A stretch of DNA of 10,454 nt from Calditrichota bacterium (GCA_008501545.1 QQUM01000050.1:1-10454); one strand, 5' to 3'. Positions 1 through 6,380 are shown, counted from the stretch's first letter. Numbers and translations are program-made. Notes: generated from the letters alone by a model not told the origin.

Positions 1-150
1 TGGCATATGGATGCATCTTATAAATTCGATTACAACCAGATGGATCAGCACCAAATTACTCCCAGGACGGACAGCAAAATGAAGCTATTGCAATTTCAAA
101 ATCGTCAGTGGATGAACAAAAATCGTCTACTTTTAATACAATCCGGATGA
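1..150 (+). other. Possible 3' end of an upstream gene, or the frameshifted 5' part of the GGDEF gene
   Basis: The first forward frame is open from the window edge to a TGA at 148-150 (49 codons; it begins WHMDASYKFDYNQ). Its stop overlaps the ATG at 147-149 of the next frame as ATGA, a typical coupled-gene junction. The third forward frame, which becomes the diguanylate cyclase, is also open from position 24, and its translation there (DGSAPNYSQDGQQNEAIAIS) reads like a natural flexible linker. So this stretch may be the tail of a separate upstream gene. Alternatively, an indel near 35-45 may have split one longer protein. No homology is recognised, and 49 open codons can occur by chance. 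Confidence 0.3.
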
Positions 151-1292
151 AAAATTTTCAAATTCCATTTCGACAGCGGAACGAATTATCCGATCTTGAT
201 TTTAAGAATGGAGAAGATAAGAACCAATCAAATGTATCCCGTCGACTGTGGGAAACTGAAATTTTTAAACTTGATGAGCAGCATGTAAGATATCTGTACG
301 AGCTCTTTTCAGTGTTTACAGCAACGTTTTCACAAACATCAGTTCTAAAAAAAGTTAAAAAGATTCTTAATTCCTATCTGAGAATTGAGCGTTTTCTCCT
401 TTTGTTACCAGATCAAAACAGCACTGATTTGCGTGTAGCCGCTGCATCTGGAATAAATATCACTTCGTTTCTTCGTCAATCGATAAACCTGGACAAAATT
501 AACGAACCAAAATACTATCCTAACGTGCTCAGGAGTCCCGGTGTCTTATTTAAAAGGATTTTTCCTGTTTCCGGTAGCTTAGTGATTGAGCCAATATTCG
601 ATTCTTCAAGGGAAATTGCGGGTTATCTTGTCGTGCACAGAAATGAACTCGATGGATTCACTGAGAAAGAACAGCTGTTTCTTCATAAGTTGATGAGTCA
701 CATGGGCCAAATGCTTGGAAAATTACGTGAATTCGAAAAAATTGAACAGCAGTCGAGAACAGACTCTCTAACCCAGATCCCGAACCGTCGCTACTTTGAT
801 AACCAATTGGATATTGAGATTGAGAGAGCTCGTCGTTATAAACATTCTCTGACGGTTCTTATGATTGATATTGATCATTTTAAAAAATATAATGATAAAT
901 ATGGTCATCAGTTCGGCGATATCGCCTTAAAAAATGTCGTGCATTGTCTCCACAGTCATCTAAAGGATGGAGATTTTCTTGCCCGCTATGGCGGTGAAGA
1001 ATTTATGGTTATTCTTCCCGAGACTGCGAAAAAACAAGGGCTACAGGTGGCAGAAAAATTGCGAAAAGCCGTTGAAAAAAGTTCATGGCGTGGATCAAAA
1101 AATGAAAGTGCACACAAATTGACTATTTCAATCGGAGCCGCATCACTACCGGAAGATTCCAACGACAGTGCAGAACTTATTCGAATGGTTGATGATGCCT
1201 TGTATTGGGCGAAATCCCATGGTAGGAACAGAACAGATGATTTCGCGGTGGTTGGCAAAGAAAATAAAAAGTTATCTGTAATCGAGAGTTAA
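108..1292 (+). CDS. GAF-like sensor plus GGDEF diguanylate cyclase
   Basis: Likely makes cyclic di-GMP from two GTP; it looks cytoplasmic, with no signal peptide or membrane helix seen. Residues about 55-205 resemble a GAF sensor fold (hydrophobic strands around 93-100 and 158-176, then a helix into the linker). The GGDEF domain runs about 215-380: DSLTQIPNRRYF at 219-230, the metal-binding DID at 254-256, the active-site GGEEF at 295-299, and the closing ALYWAKSHGRN at 364-374. An intact GGEEF predicts an active enzyme. The usual inhibitory RxxD is KDGD at 286-289, so product feedback through that site may be weak. The start is uncertain. GTG 108 has no Shine-Dalgarno sequence; ATG 147 (residue 14) overlaps an upstream stop as ATGA; and the frame stays open back to position 24. 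It is the only plus-strand gene and converges on the glycosyltransferase. What it senses is unknown. Confidence 0.93.
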   Translation: MDEQKSSTFNTIRMKNFQIPFRQRNELSDLDFKNGEDKNQSNVSRRLWETEIFKLDEQHVRYLYELFSVFTATFSQTSVLKKVKKILNSYLRIERFLLLLPDQNSTDLRVAAASGINITSFLRQSINLDKINEPKYYPNVLRSPGVLFKRIFPVSGSLVIEPIFDSSREIAGYLVVHRNELDGFTEKEQLFLHKLMSHMGQMLGKLREFEKIEQQSRTDSLTQIPNRRYFDNQLDIEIERARRYKHSLTVLMIDIDHFKKYNDKYGHQFGDIALKNVVHCLHSHLKDGDFLARYGGEEFMVILPETAKKQGLQVAEKLRKAVEKSSWRGSKNESAHKLTISIGAASLPEDSNDSAELIRMVDDALYWAKSHGRNRTDDFAVVGKENKKLSVIES

Positions 1293-1403
1293 TTTTACAT
1301 CACCCGGCGAAATTTTTTTATCGTATATTTGTGATGTGTTTTGCTAACATTTCGTGAAAATCCATCGTGAAATTTTTCAGAGAAAATAAATTTGGTGTAT
1401 GAT

Positions 1404-2105
1404 TTATGTGTTTTTAAAGAAGCCGTATTTGAAAATAGTCCATAATATTTTATAGCCTGCACCGAATGTTCCTTTTAGCGTTCCGGTAACCTTGGAAACA
1501 CCTATTCTTTTTCTATAACTAACCGGAACTTCTATAACTTGCAGTCCTCGCATCAACGCTTTAATTTGCATTTCTACTGTCCATCCAAAATTAGTGTCCT
1601 GCATTTTTAATGAAATGAGAGCTTCCCATGTTATTGCACGAAATGGGCCTAAATCAGTATAAGTGTAGCCCCAGAATATTTTTATCAACAGAGAAGCCAG
1701 CCAATTCCCAAACCTGGCTTGTGGTAATAATGCACCCTTTTTCGCATCGCCTTGTGTCCGTGAACCGATGACTAAATCCGCTTTCTTCTCGAAAATAGGT
1801 TGCAGTACATCTTCTATCTGCTCGGGATAATCACTATAATCGCCATCCAAAAACACAATTATGTCCGGATCCATGCTTTTTGCCATTTCAATTCCGGTTA
1901 AGCATGCTCGGCCGTATCCACGTCTTGGCTCAGTGACGACGATTGCTCCGTTTTCAGCCGCTTTTTTGGCAGTTGAATCAGTCGAACCATTGTCAACCAC
2001 AATTACACCAGAAATACACTGCTGGGGTAGATCGTTTAAAACCTTGCTAATCGATGCTTCTTCGTTAAAAGCAGGGATTATAATGTTGATATTTGAATTA
2101 TTCAT
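1404..2105 (-). CDS. Family 2 glycosyltransferase (dolichyl-phosphate mannosyltransferase-like)
   Basis: A 233-residue single-domain GT-A glycosyltransferase, probably moving a sugar from a nucleotide donor to a lipid or envelope acceptor. Visible motifs are PAFNEE at 11-16, DNGSTD at 38-43 (nucleotide binding), the metal-binding DGD at 87-89 within FLDGDYSDYPEQI, a DLGPFRAI segment at 151-158 and a basic RKRIGVSKVTG near the C-terminus. No clear membrane helix follows, unlike longer polyprenyl-phosphate GT2 enzymes. It is last in the sigma/anti-sigma operon, 31 bp after the TIGR04282 gene. There is no Shine-Dalgarno sequence before its ATG, but an 11-codon frame bridges the gap and could couple its translation to the gene before. 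Substrates cannot be read from sequence. It does not look like the typical TIGR04283 partner of TIGR04282 proteins, though I cannot exclude a relationship. Confidence 0.92.
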   Translation of the reverse strand: MNNSNINIIIPAFNEEASISKVLNDLPQQCISGVIVVDNGSTDSTAKKAAENGAIVVTEPRRGYGRACLTGIEMAKSMDPDIIVFLDGDYSDYPEQIEDVLQPIFEKKADLVIGSRTQGDAKKGALLPQARFGNWLASLLIKIFWGYTYTDLGPFRAITWEALISLKMQDTNFGWTVEMQIKALMRGLQVIEVPVSYRKRIGVSKVTGTLKGTFGAGYKILWTIFKYGFFKNT

Positions 2106-2137
2106 TCGAAATTATTACAGATCAAGTTTTTGTACAT
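2102..2137 (-). other. 11-codon bridging mini-ORF (possible translational coupler)
   Basis: On the minus strand the stop of the TIGR04282 gene and an ATG share one base (TAATG at 2139-2135). That ATG opens an 11-codon frame, MYKNLICNNFE. Its TGA at 2104-2102 overlaps the ATG of the glycosyltransferase (2105-2103) as ATGA. Since the glycosyltransferase has no visible Shine-Dalgarno sequence, ribosomes could be passed along by stop-start reinitiation. The arrangement is read directly; the function is inferred and could be coincidence. Confidence 0.35.
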
Positions 2138-2826
2138 TATTCTTTGGTGAAAGAGGCTAAATTTCTTCTTAAATTTTCCGGTATAAATCCAATCGGATAA
2201 GTGTCCAGTAAGTATCTTAGATCGTTTACATTATCTACATCGAAGTGTTCTTCAAGTAGAGTATAATTGACTCTTTCTCTTTTCGCCGCATCAATTGAAT
2301 CGGCGAGAGTGTTCGGTGTGCTCCATCGAACCGATTTAAATAGTGCAGAATTAGGATGTCTTAAACCTATTAAATAAAATCCCCCATCTGTTGTTGGACC
2401 AAAAACGAGATCATACTCTTCGAGTTTTTCAAAGGCTTCTTCGATGTGGGAGGGCGGTAATGCTGGGCTGTCAGTTCCAATAATAACGACCTTGTTGTAG
2501 TTCAATTCGAAAAATTTTCGCATTGAATCAGCAAGTCTTTCACCAAGATCTGAATTTTCCAGCTGTGATAAATAATGGAGCCCACCTGGAAAATCAACCG
2601 CAAAGTGATCCACTTTTTCTGTTGGCGCTATTGCAAATGAAATATCATAATGATTTGTGTTGTGTATATGTTTTTCTAAGATGTGTTGAATAAATGAAGT
2701 GTATAATGCCGTAGCAAGTTCGTCCCCGATTGATTTTGCTAGTCTGGTTTTCACTTTTCCATGTTGCGGGTATTTTGCGTAAATAACAAGTACCTGGTCC
2801 TGTTGGGATTCACCTGCCCGATTCAT
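2137..2826 (-). CDS. TIGR04282/DUF2064 family transferase (rSAM/selenodomain-associated transferase 1)
   Basis: A 229-residue protein of the DUF2064 family, which has a nucleotidyl-/glycosyl-transferase-like fold. The diagnostic blocks are all present: KYPQHGKVKTRL at 18-29, GTDSPALP at 117-124, GPTTDGGFYLIG at 143-154, SVRWSTPNT at 165-173 and DVDNVNDL at 196-203. Some database entries name such proteins after arsenosugar biosynthesis, because relatives sit beside ArsM and radical-SAM ArsS. Neither gene is here, so that role should not be assumed. The ATG overlaps the anti-sigma stop by one base (TAATG) and no independent Shine-Dalgarno sequence is seen, so translation is probably coupled. 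Together with the downstream GT2 gene it suggests a sugar-modification step placed under control of the ECF sigma factor. The family call is firm; the substrate is unknown. Confidence 0.92.
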   Translation of the reverse strand: MNRAGESQQDQVLVIYAKYPQHGKVKTRLAKSIGDELATALYTSFIQHILEKHIHNTNHYDISFAIAPTEKVDHFAVDFPGGLHYLSQLENSDLGERLADSMRKFFELNYNKVVIIGTDSPALPPSHIEEAFEKLEEYDLVFGPTTDGGFYLIGLRHPNSALFKSVRWSTPNTLADSIDAAKRERVNYTLLEEHFDVDNVNDLRYLLDTYPIGFIPENLRRNLASFTKE

Positions 2827-3476
2827 TAGAGTTTTTGGTAGGATGTCACATTCAATATTTGGTTATTGGAAAATACATATCCTTCAACTTGATAAGTTTT
2901 GTTCGCACGGCTGAAATCATGTAAAAGTTCACTACCCTTCGCATAATCAAGGAATTCCCAAATGTCACCATTTGCAGTTTTTAAACCGGCTCTATGCAGG
3001 TTTGAATGCTTGATAGCTTTTATATGCGCAGAGTGAAGTTGTTCACAATCAATACAGATTATTTTCCCTTGCACAACCTGATAAGTTGCAGTTATACCAG
3101 GATTAGATGGAACATGCTGCGGGAGTCCTTTTGAGAACCAGGGATAGATAATAATTGTTAAAAGAAAAGCGGTTGCCATTAAGCTTTTCGTTGTATGCAT
3201 CCGAAAAATTTCGGTAATTTGTGCAACAAATCCGGGTATATTTTCTAACTCAACCAGTTTTCTGCGGATGCGTGCTCGCAAATGAACAGGTGCTTTTTCT
3301 AATTGGACATTGTCCTTAACACGCACCTTGATGCTTTGTTGGACTTCCAGCATTTCACGTAGAGATTTATCATGTTCAAATTTTTGGCTGAGGGATTCTT
3401 GCTCATCTTCTAAAAGTTCACGATCCACATAAGCTGCTAATTTCTCTTGTGGGATGGAAAATTTGTTGGTTTGCAT
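2826..3476 (-). CDS. Single-pass membrane anti-sigma factor with an extracytoplasmic CxxC/His-rich domain
   Basis: A 216-residue protein following the ECF sigma gene by 33 bp, with a good Shine-Dalgarno sequence (AAGAGG). The N-terminal helical region (about 8-60; KLAAYVDRELLEDE) looks like an anti-sigma domain, but the HxxxCxxC zinc ligands of ZAS proteins such as RsrA are absent. A basic segment (about 66-73) precedes one membrane helix at about 97-114 (ATAFLLTIIIYPWF). The outer part (about 130-216) holds C141 and C144 (CIDC), histidines 148, 151, 157 and 161, then GLKTANGDIWEFLD and a beta-rich tail (YQVEGYVFSNNQILNV) suggestive of a small OB-like metal or redox domain. The likely job is to hold the sigma factor at the membrane until an envelope signal releases it. 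The anti-sigma call rests on position and topology as much as on sequence. The outer domain's fold and ligand are inferred. Confidence 0.78.
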   Translation of the reverse strand: MQTNKFSIPQEKLAAYVDRELLEDEQESLSQKFEHDKSLREMLEVQQSIKVRVKDNVQLEKAPVHLRARIRRKLVELENIPGFVAQITEIFRMHTTKSLMATAFLLTIIIYPWFSKGLPQHVPSNPGITATYQVVQGKIICIDCEQLHSAHIKAIKHSNLHRAGLKTANGDIWEFLDYAKGSELLHDFSRANKTYQVEGYVFSNNQILNVTSYQKL

Positions 3477-3509
3477 TCATAACCTCTTAAAACTTCAATT
3501 CTTTACAGA

Positions 3510-4100
3510 CTATTTTTTCTGCCTTTTTATATAGCCTTCTTCTGCGGCATATTCAAATAACATTTCTTGCAAATGTTTGCGTCCACGTGAAAGTCGTGAC
3601 ATAACGGTACCAATGGGTATATCAGCAAATTCTGCAATTTCCTTATACGCGAATCCGTGTACATCACAGAGCAGAACGACTAAGCGAAATTCAGTTGAAA
3701 GCCTGTCAAGCGCGTTATTTATTTTATCATCAAAGAGCTTTTCGTACAGATTTTTATCTGTCTTACGAATGTTATCGGGGCTTTTCTCGACCGTTTCTTC
3801 AGAATACTGGAATTCAACTTTCTCGAAATCAACCTGGTTTGGCTGTTTGCTCTTTTTTCTGTATTTATTTATAAATGTGTTTGTCAGTATTTTGAAAATC
3901 CAGGCTTTGAAATTGGTTCCTTCTTCGAACTTATCAAAAAAACGATACGCTTTTAAATAGGTATCCTGGACAAGATCCTCGGCTTCAATGGGATCTTTGG
4001 TCATTTTCAAGGCAGTTCCGTATAACACATCCATATATTGGAAGGCAATATTTTCAAACTGGCGCTTCATCTCCAGCTGATTTTTCTTACCCCAGTTCAT
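3510..4100 (-). CDS. ECF RNA polymerase sigma factor, SigR/SigH (ECF12)-like
   Basis: A 196-residue sigma factor with only regions 2 and 4. Region 2 spans about 12-82: ALKMTKDPIEAEDLVQDTYLKAY for core binding and -10 recognition, then FEEGTNFKAWIFKILTNTFI. Region 4 spans about 124-180 and contains the helix-turn-helix FAYKEIAEFADIPIGTVMSRL at 150-170. The EGTNFKAW...TNTFINKYRKK and DVHGFAYKEIA...PIGTVMSRL stretches closely recall actinobacterial SigR/SigH, which respond to disulfide stress through zinc anti-sigma factors. The start is supported by AAGGAG a few bases before the ATG. An exact GGGAAT-N18-GTT promoter lies about 110-135 bp upstream, suggesting autoregulation. The gene heads a four-gene operon with its anti-sigma factor and two transferases. 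The ECF call is secure; the ECF12 subgroup is by eye. Confidence 0.95.
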   Translation of the reverse strand: MNWGKKNQLEMKRQFENIAFQYMDVLYGTALKMTKDPIEAEDLVQDTYLKAYRFFDKFEEGTNFKAWIFKILTNTFINKYRKKSKQPNQVDFEKVEFQYSEETVEKSPDNIRKTDKNLYEKLFDDKINNALDRLSTEFRLVVLLCDVHGFAYKEIAEFADIPIGTVMSRLSRGRKHLQEMLFEYAAEEGYIKRQKK

Positions 4101-4208
4101 CGTTCTCCTTCAAATTTTCTAATAGGGGATCGCAACGAAAATTTCAGTTCTGGATGGATATAATGATTTTGCCAGTTCAAAATATTGTCAAAATCTATCC
4201 ACCATCGA

Positions 4209-4235
4209 AACACAAAGGAAATTCGTTGTATTCCC
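4209..4235 (-). promoter_or_regulatory. ECF (SigR/SigH-type) promoter upstream of the sigma operon
   Basis: On the minus strand GGGAAT (4235-4230) is followed by exactly 18 bases and GTT (4211-4209). This equals the GGGAAT-N18-GTT consensus of SigR-type sigma factors. It lies in the 160-bp gap before the sigma gene and would give a leader of about 100 nt. The downstream sigma factor is itself SigR-like, so autoregulation is the natural reading. Confidence 0.72.
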
Positions 4236-4260
4236 GGAAATTATAATTTAAGTGCTACAA

Positions 4261-4791
4261 CTAATAATTAGTTTCATCAACCCACAGTTTTATGCGCCAC
4301 TTTCCATCTTGCGTCTTTACAAGGGTAAATAATGCAGAACCAAAAAGTGAAATATTTTCATCTCCATTCACCAACATTAATCTGAAGTCACGATAGATTT
4401 TTTTTTCACTTTCATCAATGTCGTTTTCGAAAAATATTCGATACCAGGTAAGATCTATCGTTTCGAATGATCTCAAAAGTCGTCCGGTTGTTGTTAATTC
4501 GGTATTCCTGCGCCAGGAATCAAAAGCACCTGATTCACCGATGTCCGGATTGAAGTACTGGAATGTAAAACTGCTGTCCAGCAAATTTGAATAAACAAGA
4601 GAATCTTTAAAAACATAGGCATAACGAAAATTAGCGAAAAATTCTTCCGGTGTTTCCTGGTTTGTAATAAATGGTACATCCTCATCACTCTGATCGAGTG
4701 TAGGAGAAAAAGGATTGTAACAGGACGTAAAGAAGATGACTGTTAAAAAGATATACTTTCTATTATGCAGTATTTTCGAGATTATAGCCAT
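4261..4791 (-). CDS. Putative lipoprotein, possibly NTF2-like, function unknown
   Basis: A 176-residue protein with a positively charged N-terminus, a hydrophobic stretch (about 13-22) and Cys24 in a lipobox-like FTSC (Phe rather than Leu at -3). It is therefore probably lipid-anchored in the envelope, beginning CYNPFSP after cleavage. The mature part (TPEEFFANFRYAY near 47-59, a WRR motif near 93-95 and a C-terminal FTLVKTQDGKWRIKLW strand pair) resembles small NTF2/SnoaL-like alpha-beta proteins, but no family is recognised. An AAGAG just before the start is a partial Shine-Dalgarno sequence. The gene sits between the tonB terminator and the sigma operon promoter, and no convincing promoter of its own is visible. 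It may be read through from the exb-tonB operon, which would suit an envelope role, but this is inference. Confidence 0.8.
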   Translation of the reverse strand: MAIISKILHNRKYIFLTVIFFTSCYNPFSPTLDQSDEDVPFITNQETPEEFFANFRYAYVFKDSLVYSNLLDSSFTFQYFNPDIGESGAFDSWRRNTELTTTGRLLRSFETIDLTWYRIFFENDIDESEKKIYRDFRLMLVNGDENISLFGSALFTLVKTQDGKWRIKLWVDETNY

Positions 4792-4822
4792 ATTTTCTCT
4801 TAGTCAGAGAGGAGTTCAAGAC

Positions 4823-4856
4823 AAAAAAAAAGCGACACACAAGTGTGTGTCGCTTT
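4823..4856 (-). terminator. Strong intrinsic terminator of the exb-tonB operon
   Basis: A perfect 12-bp inverted repeat (AAAGCGACACAC at 4829-4840 against GTGTGTCGCTTT at 4845-4856) encloses a 4-nt loop. In minus-strand transcription the hairpin is followed by a run of nine T (4831-4823, the first three inside the stem). It begins about 20 bp after the tonB stop and so marks the end of that operon. Confidence 0.93.
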
Positions 4857-4876
4857 AAAGATAAAAATATCGTTGA

Positions 4877-5515
4877 TTATTTCAACTTAAAGATAACTGG
4901 GATACCAACCCAAACTTGAACTGCGCGGTCTCGCTGTTTAGCTGGCGTCCACCTTACAGCTTTAATTGCAGCTATAGCGGCTTCATCGCATCCGGTATGA
5001 CCCAGCGATTTCAGAATTTTTGTATCTTTGACAGTGCCATCTGTTCCAACAAGCACATTGACAATGACTCGTCCTTCGATACCTGCTTTCCGTGCAATGT
5101 CAGGATACTTCAGTTTTTTCTGAATTGCTGCAAAGCCACCAATGGGTGCTGGTGCTGTATCGAATGCTACGAAGATTTGTGCACTTTCATCGACTGGTGG
5201 TTCTTCAGGGGGTGGGGGGATTTCATCGAAGATAACATCGGTTTCTTCGATGGTTTCATCGTCAGGAATATCCTCATCCTCCGTTGGGATTGCTACTGAA
5301 GGACGTGGAGGTGGTGGCTGACGCTTAACCTGTTCCGTCTGCGGAATTTCTTCCATCTCAATAATTTGATCAGGGATTTCTATATTCCTTTTTGCGATTT
5401 CTCCGCCACGGAAACCAAGGAAGCTAAACAGAATGATAGCTAGACTGCCGATCATGCCCAATTCCATTAGCTTGCGATAATTGCGGCGGAGGTCAGCTTC
5501 GGGACTTTTTTTCAT
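4877..5515 (-). CDS. tonB: TonB-family energy transducer
   Basis: A 212-residue protein that carries energy from the inner-membrane ExbB/ExbD motor to outer-membrane receptors. Order: a short basic cytoplasmic tail (1-17), a membrane anchor at about 19-35 (LGMIGSLAIILFSFLGF), a proline- and acid-rich periplasmic linker at about 48-112 (PPPP at 67-70; PPPPEEPP at 100-107), and a TonB C-terminal domain at about 135-212. The domain shows YPDIARKAGIEGRVIV, GTDGTVKDTKILKS, AAIKAVRWTPAKQ and a terminal IPVIFKLK strand. AGGAGG lies 8 nt before the ATG, which fixes the start. It is last in the operon, 12 bp after the second exbD and just before a strong terminator. No dedicated TonB-dependent receptor lies in the window, so its client is unknown. 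Confidence 0.95.
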   Translation of the reverse strand: MKKSPEADLRRNYRKLMELGMIGSLAIILFSFLGFRGGEIAKRNIEIPDQIIEMEEIPQTEQVKRQPPPPRPSVAIPTEDEDIPDDETIEETDVIFDEIPPPPEEPPVDESAQIFVAFDTAPAPIGGFAAIQKKLKYPDIARKAGIEGRVIVNVLVGTDGTVKDTKILKSLGHTGCDEAAIAAIKAVRWTPAKQRDRAVQVWVGIPVIFKLK

Positions 5516-5527
5516 TGTTTCGTCCTC

Positions 5528-5944
5528 CTATGAACCGACTTTTGCCGAATAGTTAATGGCCAGACAATCCGCTTTTCTCAATTGCTGCTGGATATCCGAA
5601 ACCGTTTTCATTTTCACTTGTTTATCAATACGCATCGAAGTCACACGAATGGGATTGATAGCTCGAGTGCGAAGATCCCACATTACGCCTTGAATTTCCG
5701 GGACTTCTACGATTTTATCGTCGATACAAATGAGTCCTCTTCGATCAGCCCAGATATTGGCGACATCCCGTTTTCCAGGCAATTTTGTAATTTCTTTTGC
5801 CGTGGGTAACTTTACTTGAAGTCCTGTAAATTCCTTAAAAACAGTCGTTACCATAAAGAATATCAACAAAAGAAATACGATATCTGGGAGCGATGAAGTA
5901 GGGACTTCACTCGTGACTTTTGATTTTTTGCTAAATTTCATCAT
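5528..5944 (-). CDS. exbD: ExbD-family biopolymer transporter (second copy)
   Basis: A 138-residue single-pass ExbD/TolR protein, stator partner of the ExbB proton channel. The N-terminus is cytoplasmic and basic. The membrane helix at about 18-38 (SSLPDIVFLLLIFFMVTT) carries the essential proton-accepting aspartate, D21. A periplasmic domain follows and ends with the DIQQQLRKADCLAINYSAKVGS region. It shares the EVPTSSL(A/P)DI entry to the helix with the exbD next to it, but the periplasmic halves differ strongly, with WADRRGLICIDDKIVEVPEI here. That indicates two specialised paralogues rather than a recent copy. It starts 18 bp after the first exbD, with an AGGTAGG-like ribosome site. Confidence 0.93.
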   Translation of the reverse strand: MMKFSKKSKVTSEVPTSSLPDIVFLLLIFFMVTTVFKEFTGLQVKLPTAKEITKLPGKRDVANIWADRRGLICIDDKIVEVPEIQGVMWDLRTRAINPIRVTSMRIDKQVKMKTVSDIQQQLRKADCLAINYSAKVGS

Positions 5945-5962
5945 CGTGTGGTACCTACCTCT

Positions 5963-6364
5963 TTAGAAATCTGGTTCAGCTAGTGATATTTTTTTTGCTC
6001 CTCCCTGTTTGATCTGATCGAGAACGCGTATATAAATCTCGTATTCAGTTTCAGCAACAGGTTTTAGCGAAAAAATTTGATTCTCATTTTCATACAACTT
6101 TTCTCGTACGAGTTCTCTAATCACGGGAATATCAACGAGCTGCTCGTCAAACATCACATTACCTTCAGCACTGATCAGGATATTGGAAATATTTTTTGAC
6201 TTAATTTTCGTTTCCTGTTCAATACCCGGTAAAGTCAAGGTTACACCTTTGTCGACATTCATCGTGGATGAGATAAGAAAGAAGATGAGAATCAGAAATG
6301 CGATGTCAGCCAAGGATGACGTCGGCACTTCTGCTGATTTGGTTTTTTTCTTGTCTACTAACAT
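5963..6364 (-). CDS. exbD: ExbD-family biopolymer transporter (first copy)
   Basis: A 133-residue ExbD/TolR protein. After a basic start (MLVDKKKTK), the membrane helix at about 16-36 contains D20 in SSLADIAFLILIFFLIS, the conserved aspartate of proton-driven stators. The periplasmic domain has the usual features LTLPGIEQE, ISAEGNVMFDEQLVD and the C-terminal DQIKQGGAKKISLAEPDF. It lies 16 bp after exbB with a good AGGAG ribosome site, so the two are surely co-transcribed. With the neighbouring second exbD it could form a mixed ExbD assembly around ExbB; this is inference. Confidence 0.95.
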   Translation of the reverse strand: MLVDKKKTKSAEVPTSSLADIAFLILIFFLISSTMNVDKGVTLTLPGIEQETKIKSKNISNILISAEGNVMFDEQLVDIPVIRELVREKLYENENQIFSLKPVAETEYEIYIRVLDQIKQGGAKKISLAEPDF

Positions 6365-6380
6365 CAGAAAAAGCTCCTGC

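Noticed and set aside
1297..1337. 7-bp inverted repeat ACATCAC/GTGATGT between the convergent first two genes, as a terminator
   Set aside because: The loop is 27 nt, the stem is short and no T-run follows directly; the gap 1293-1403 holds no convincing terminator on either strand.
1861..2160. Plus-strand reading frames of 60-130 codons opposite the minus-strand genes, such as this one and 3577-3960
   Set aside because: They lie antisense to well-recognised genes, show no family features and look like shadows of the real coding frames.
2137..2826. Arsenosugar or selenium biosynthesis cluster
   Set aside because: Only the TIGR04282 protein suggests it. No ArsM methyltransferase, ArsS radical-SAM or selenium gene is in the window.
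2826..3476. RsrA/RsiW-type cytoplasmic zinc anti-sigma domain
   Set aside because: The HxxxCxxC signature is absent from the N-terminal region; the only CxxC is after the membrane helix.
4186..4191. Perfect TTGACA on the minus strand upstream of the sigma gene, as a sigma70 promoter
   Set aside because: At 16-18 bp spacing no reasonable -10 hexamer follows (AATCAT or similar), whereas the ECF-type promoter nearby matches exactly.
4781..4786. TATAAT on the minus strand overlapping codons 2-4 of the lipoprotein gene
   Set aside because: It lies inside the coding region just after the start codon, with no -35 at suitable distance (TTGAAC is 27 bp away); probably coincidental.
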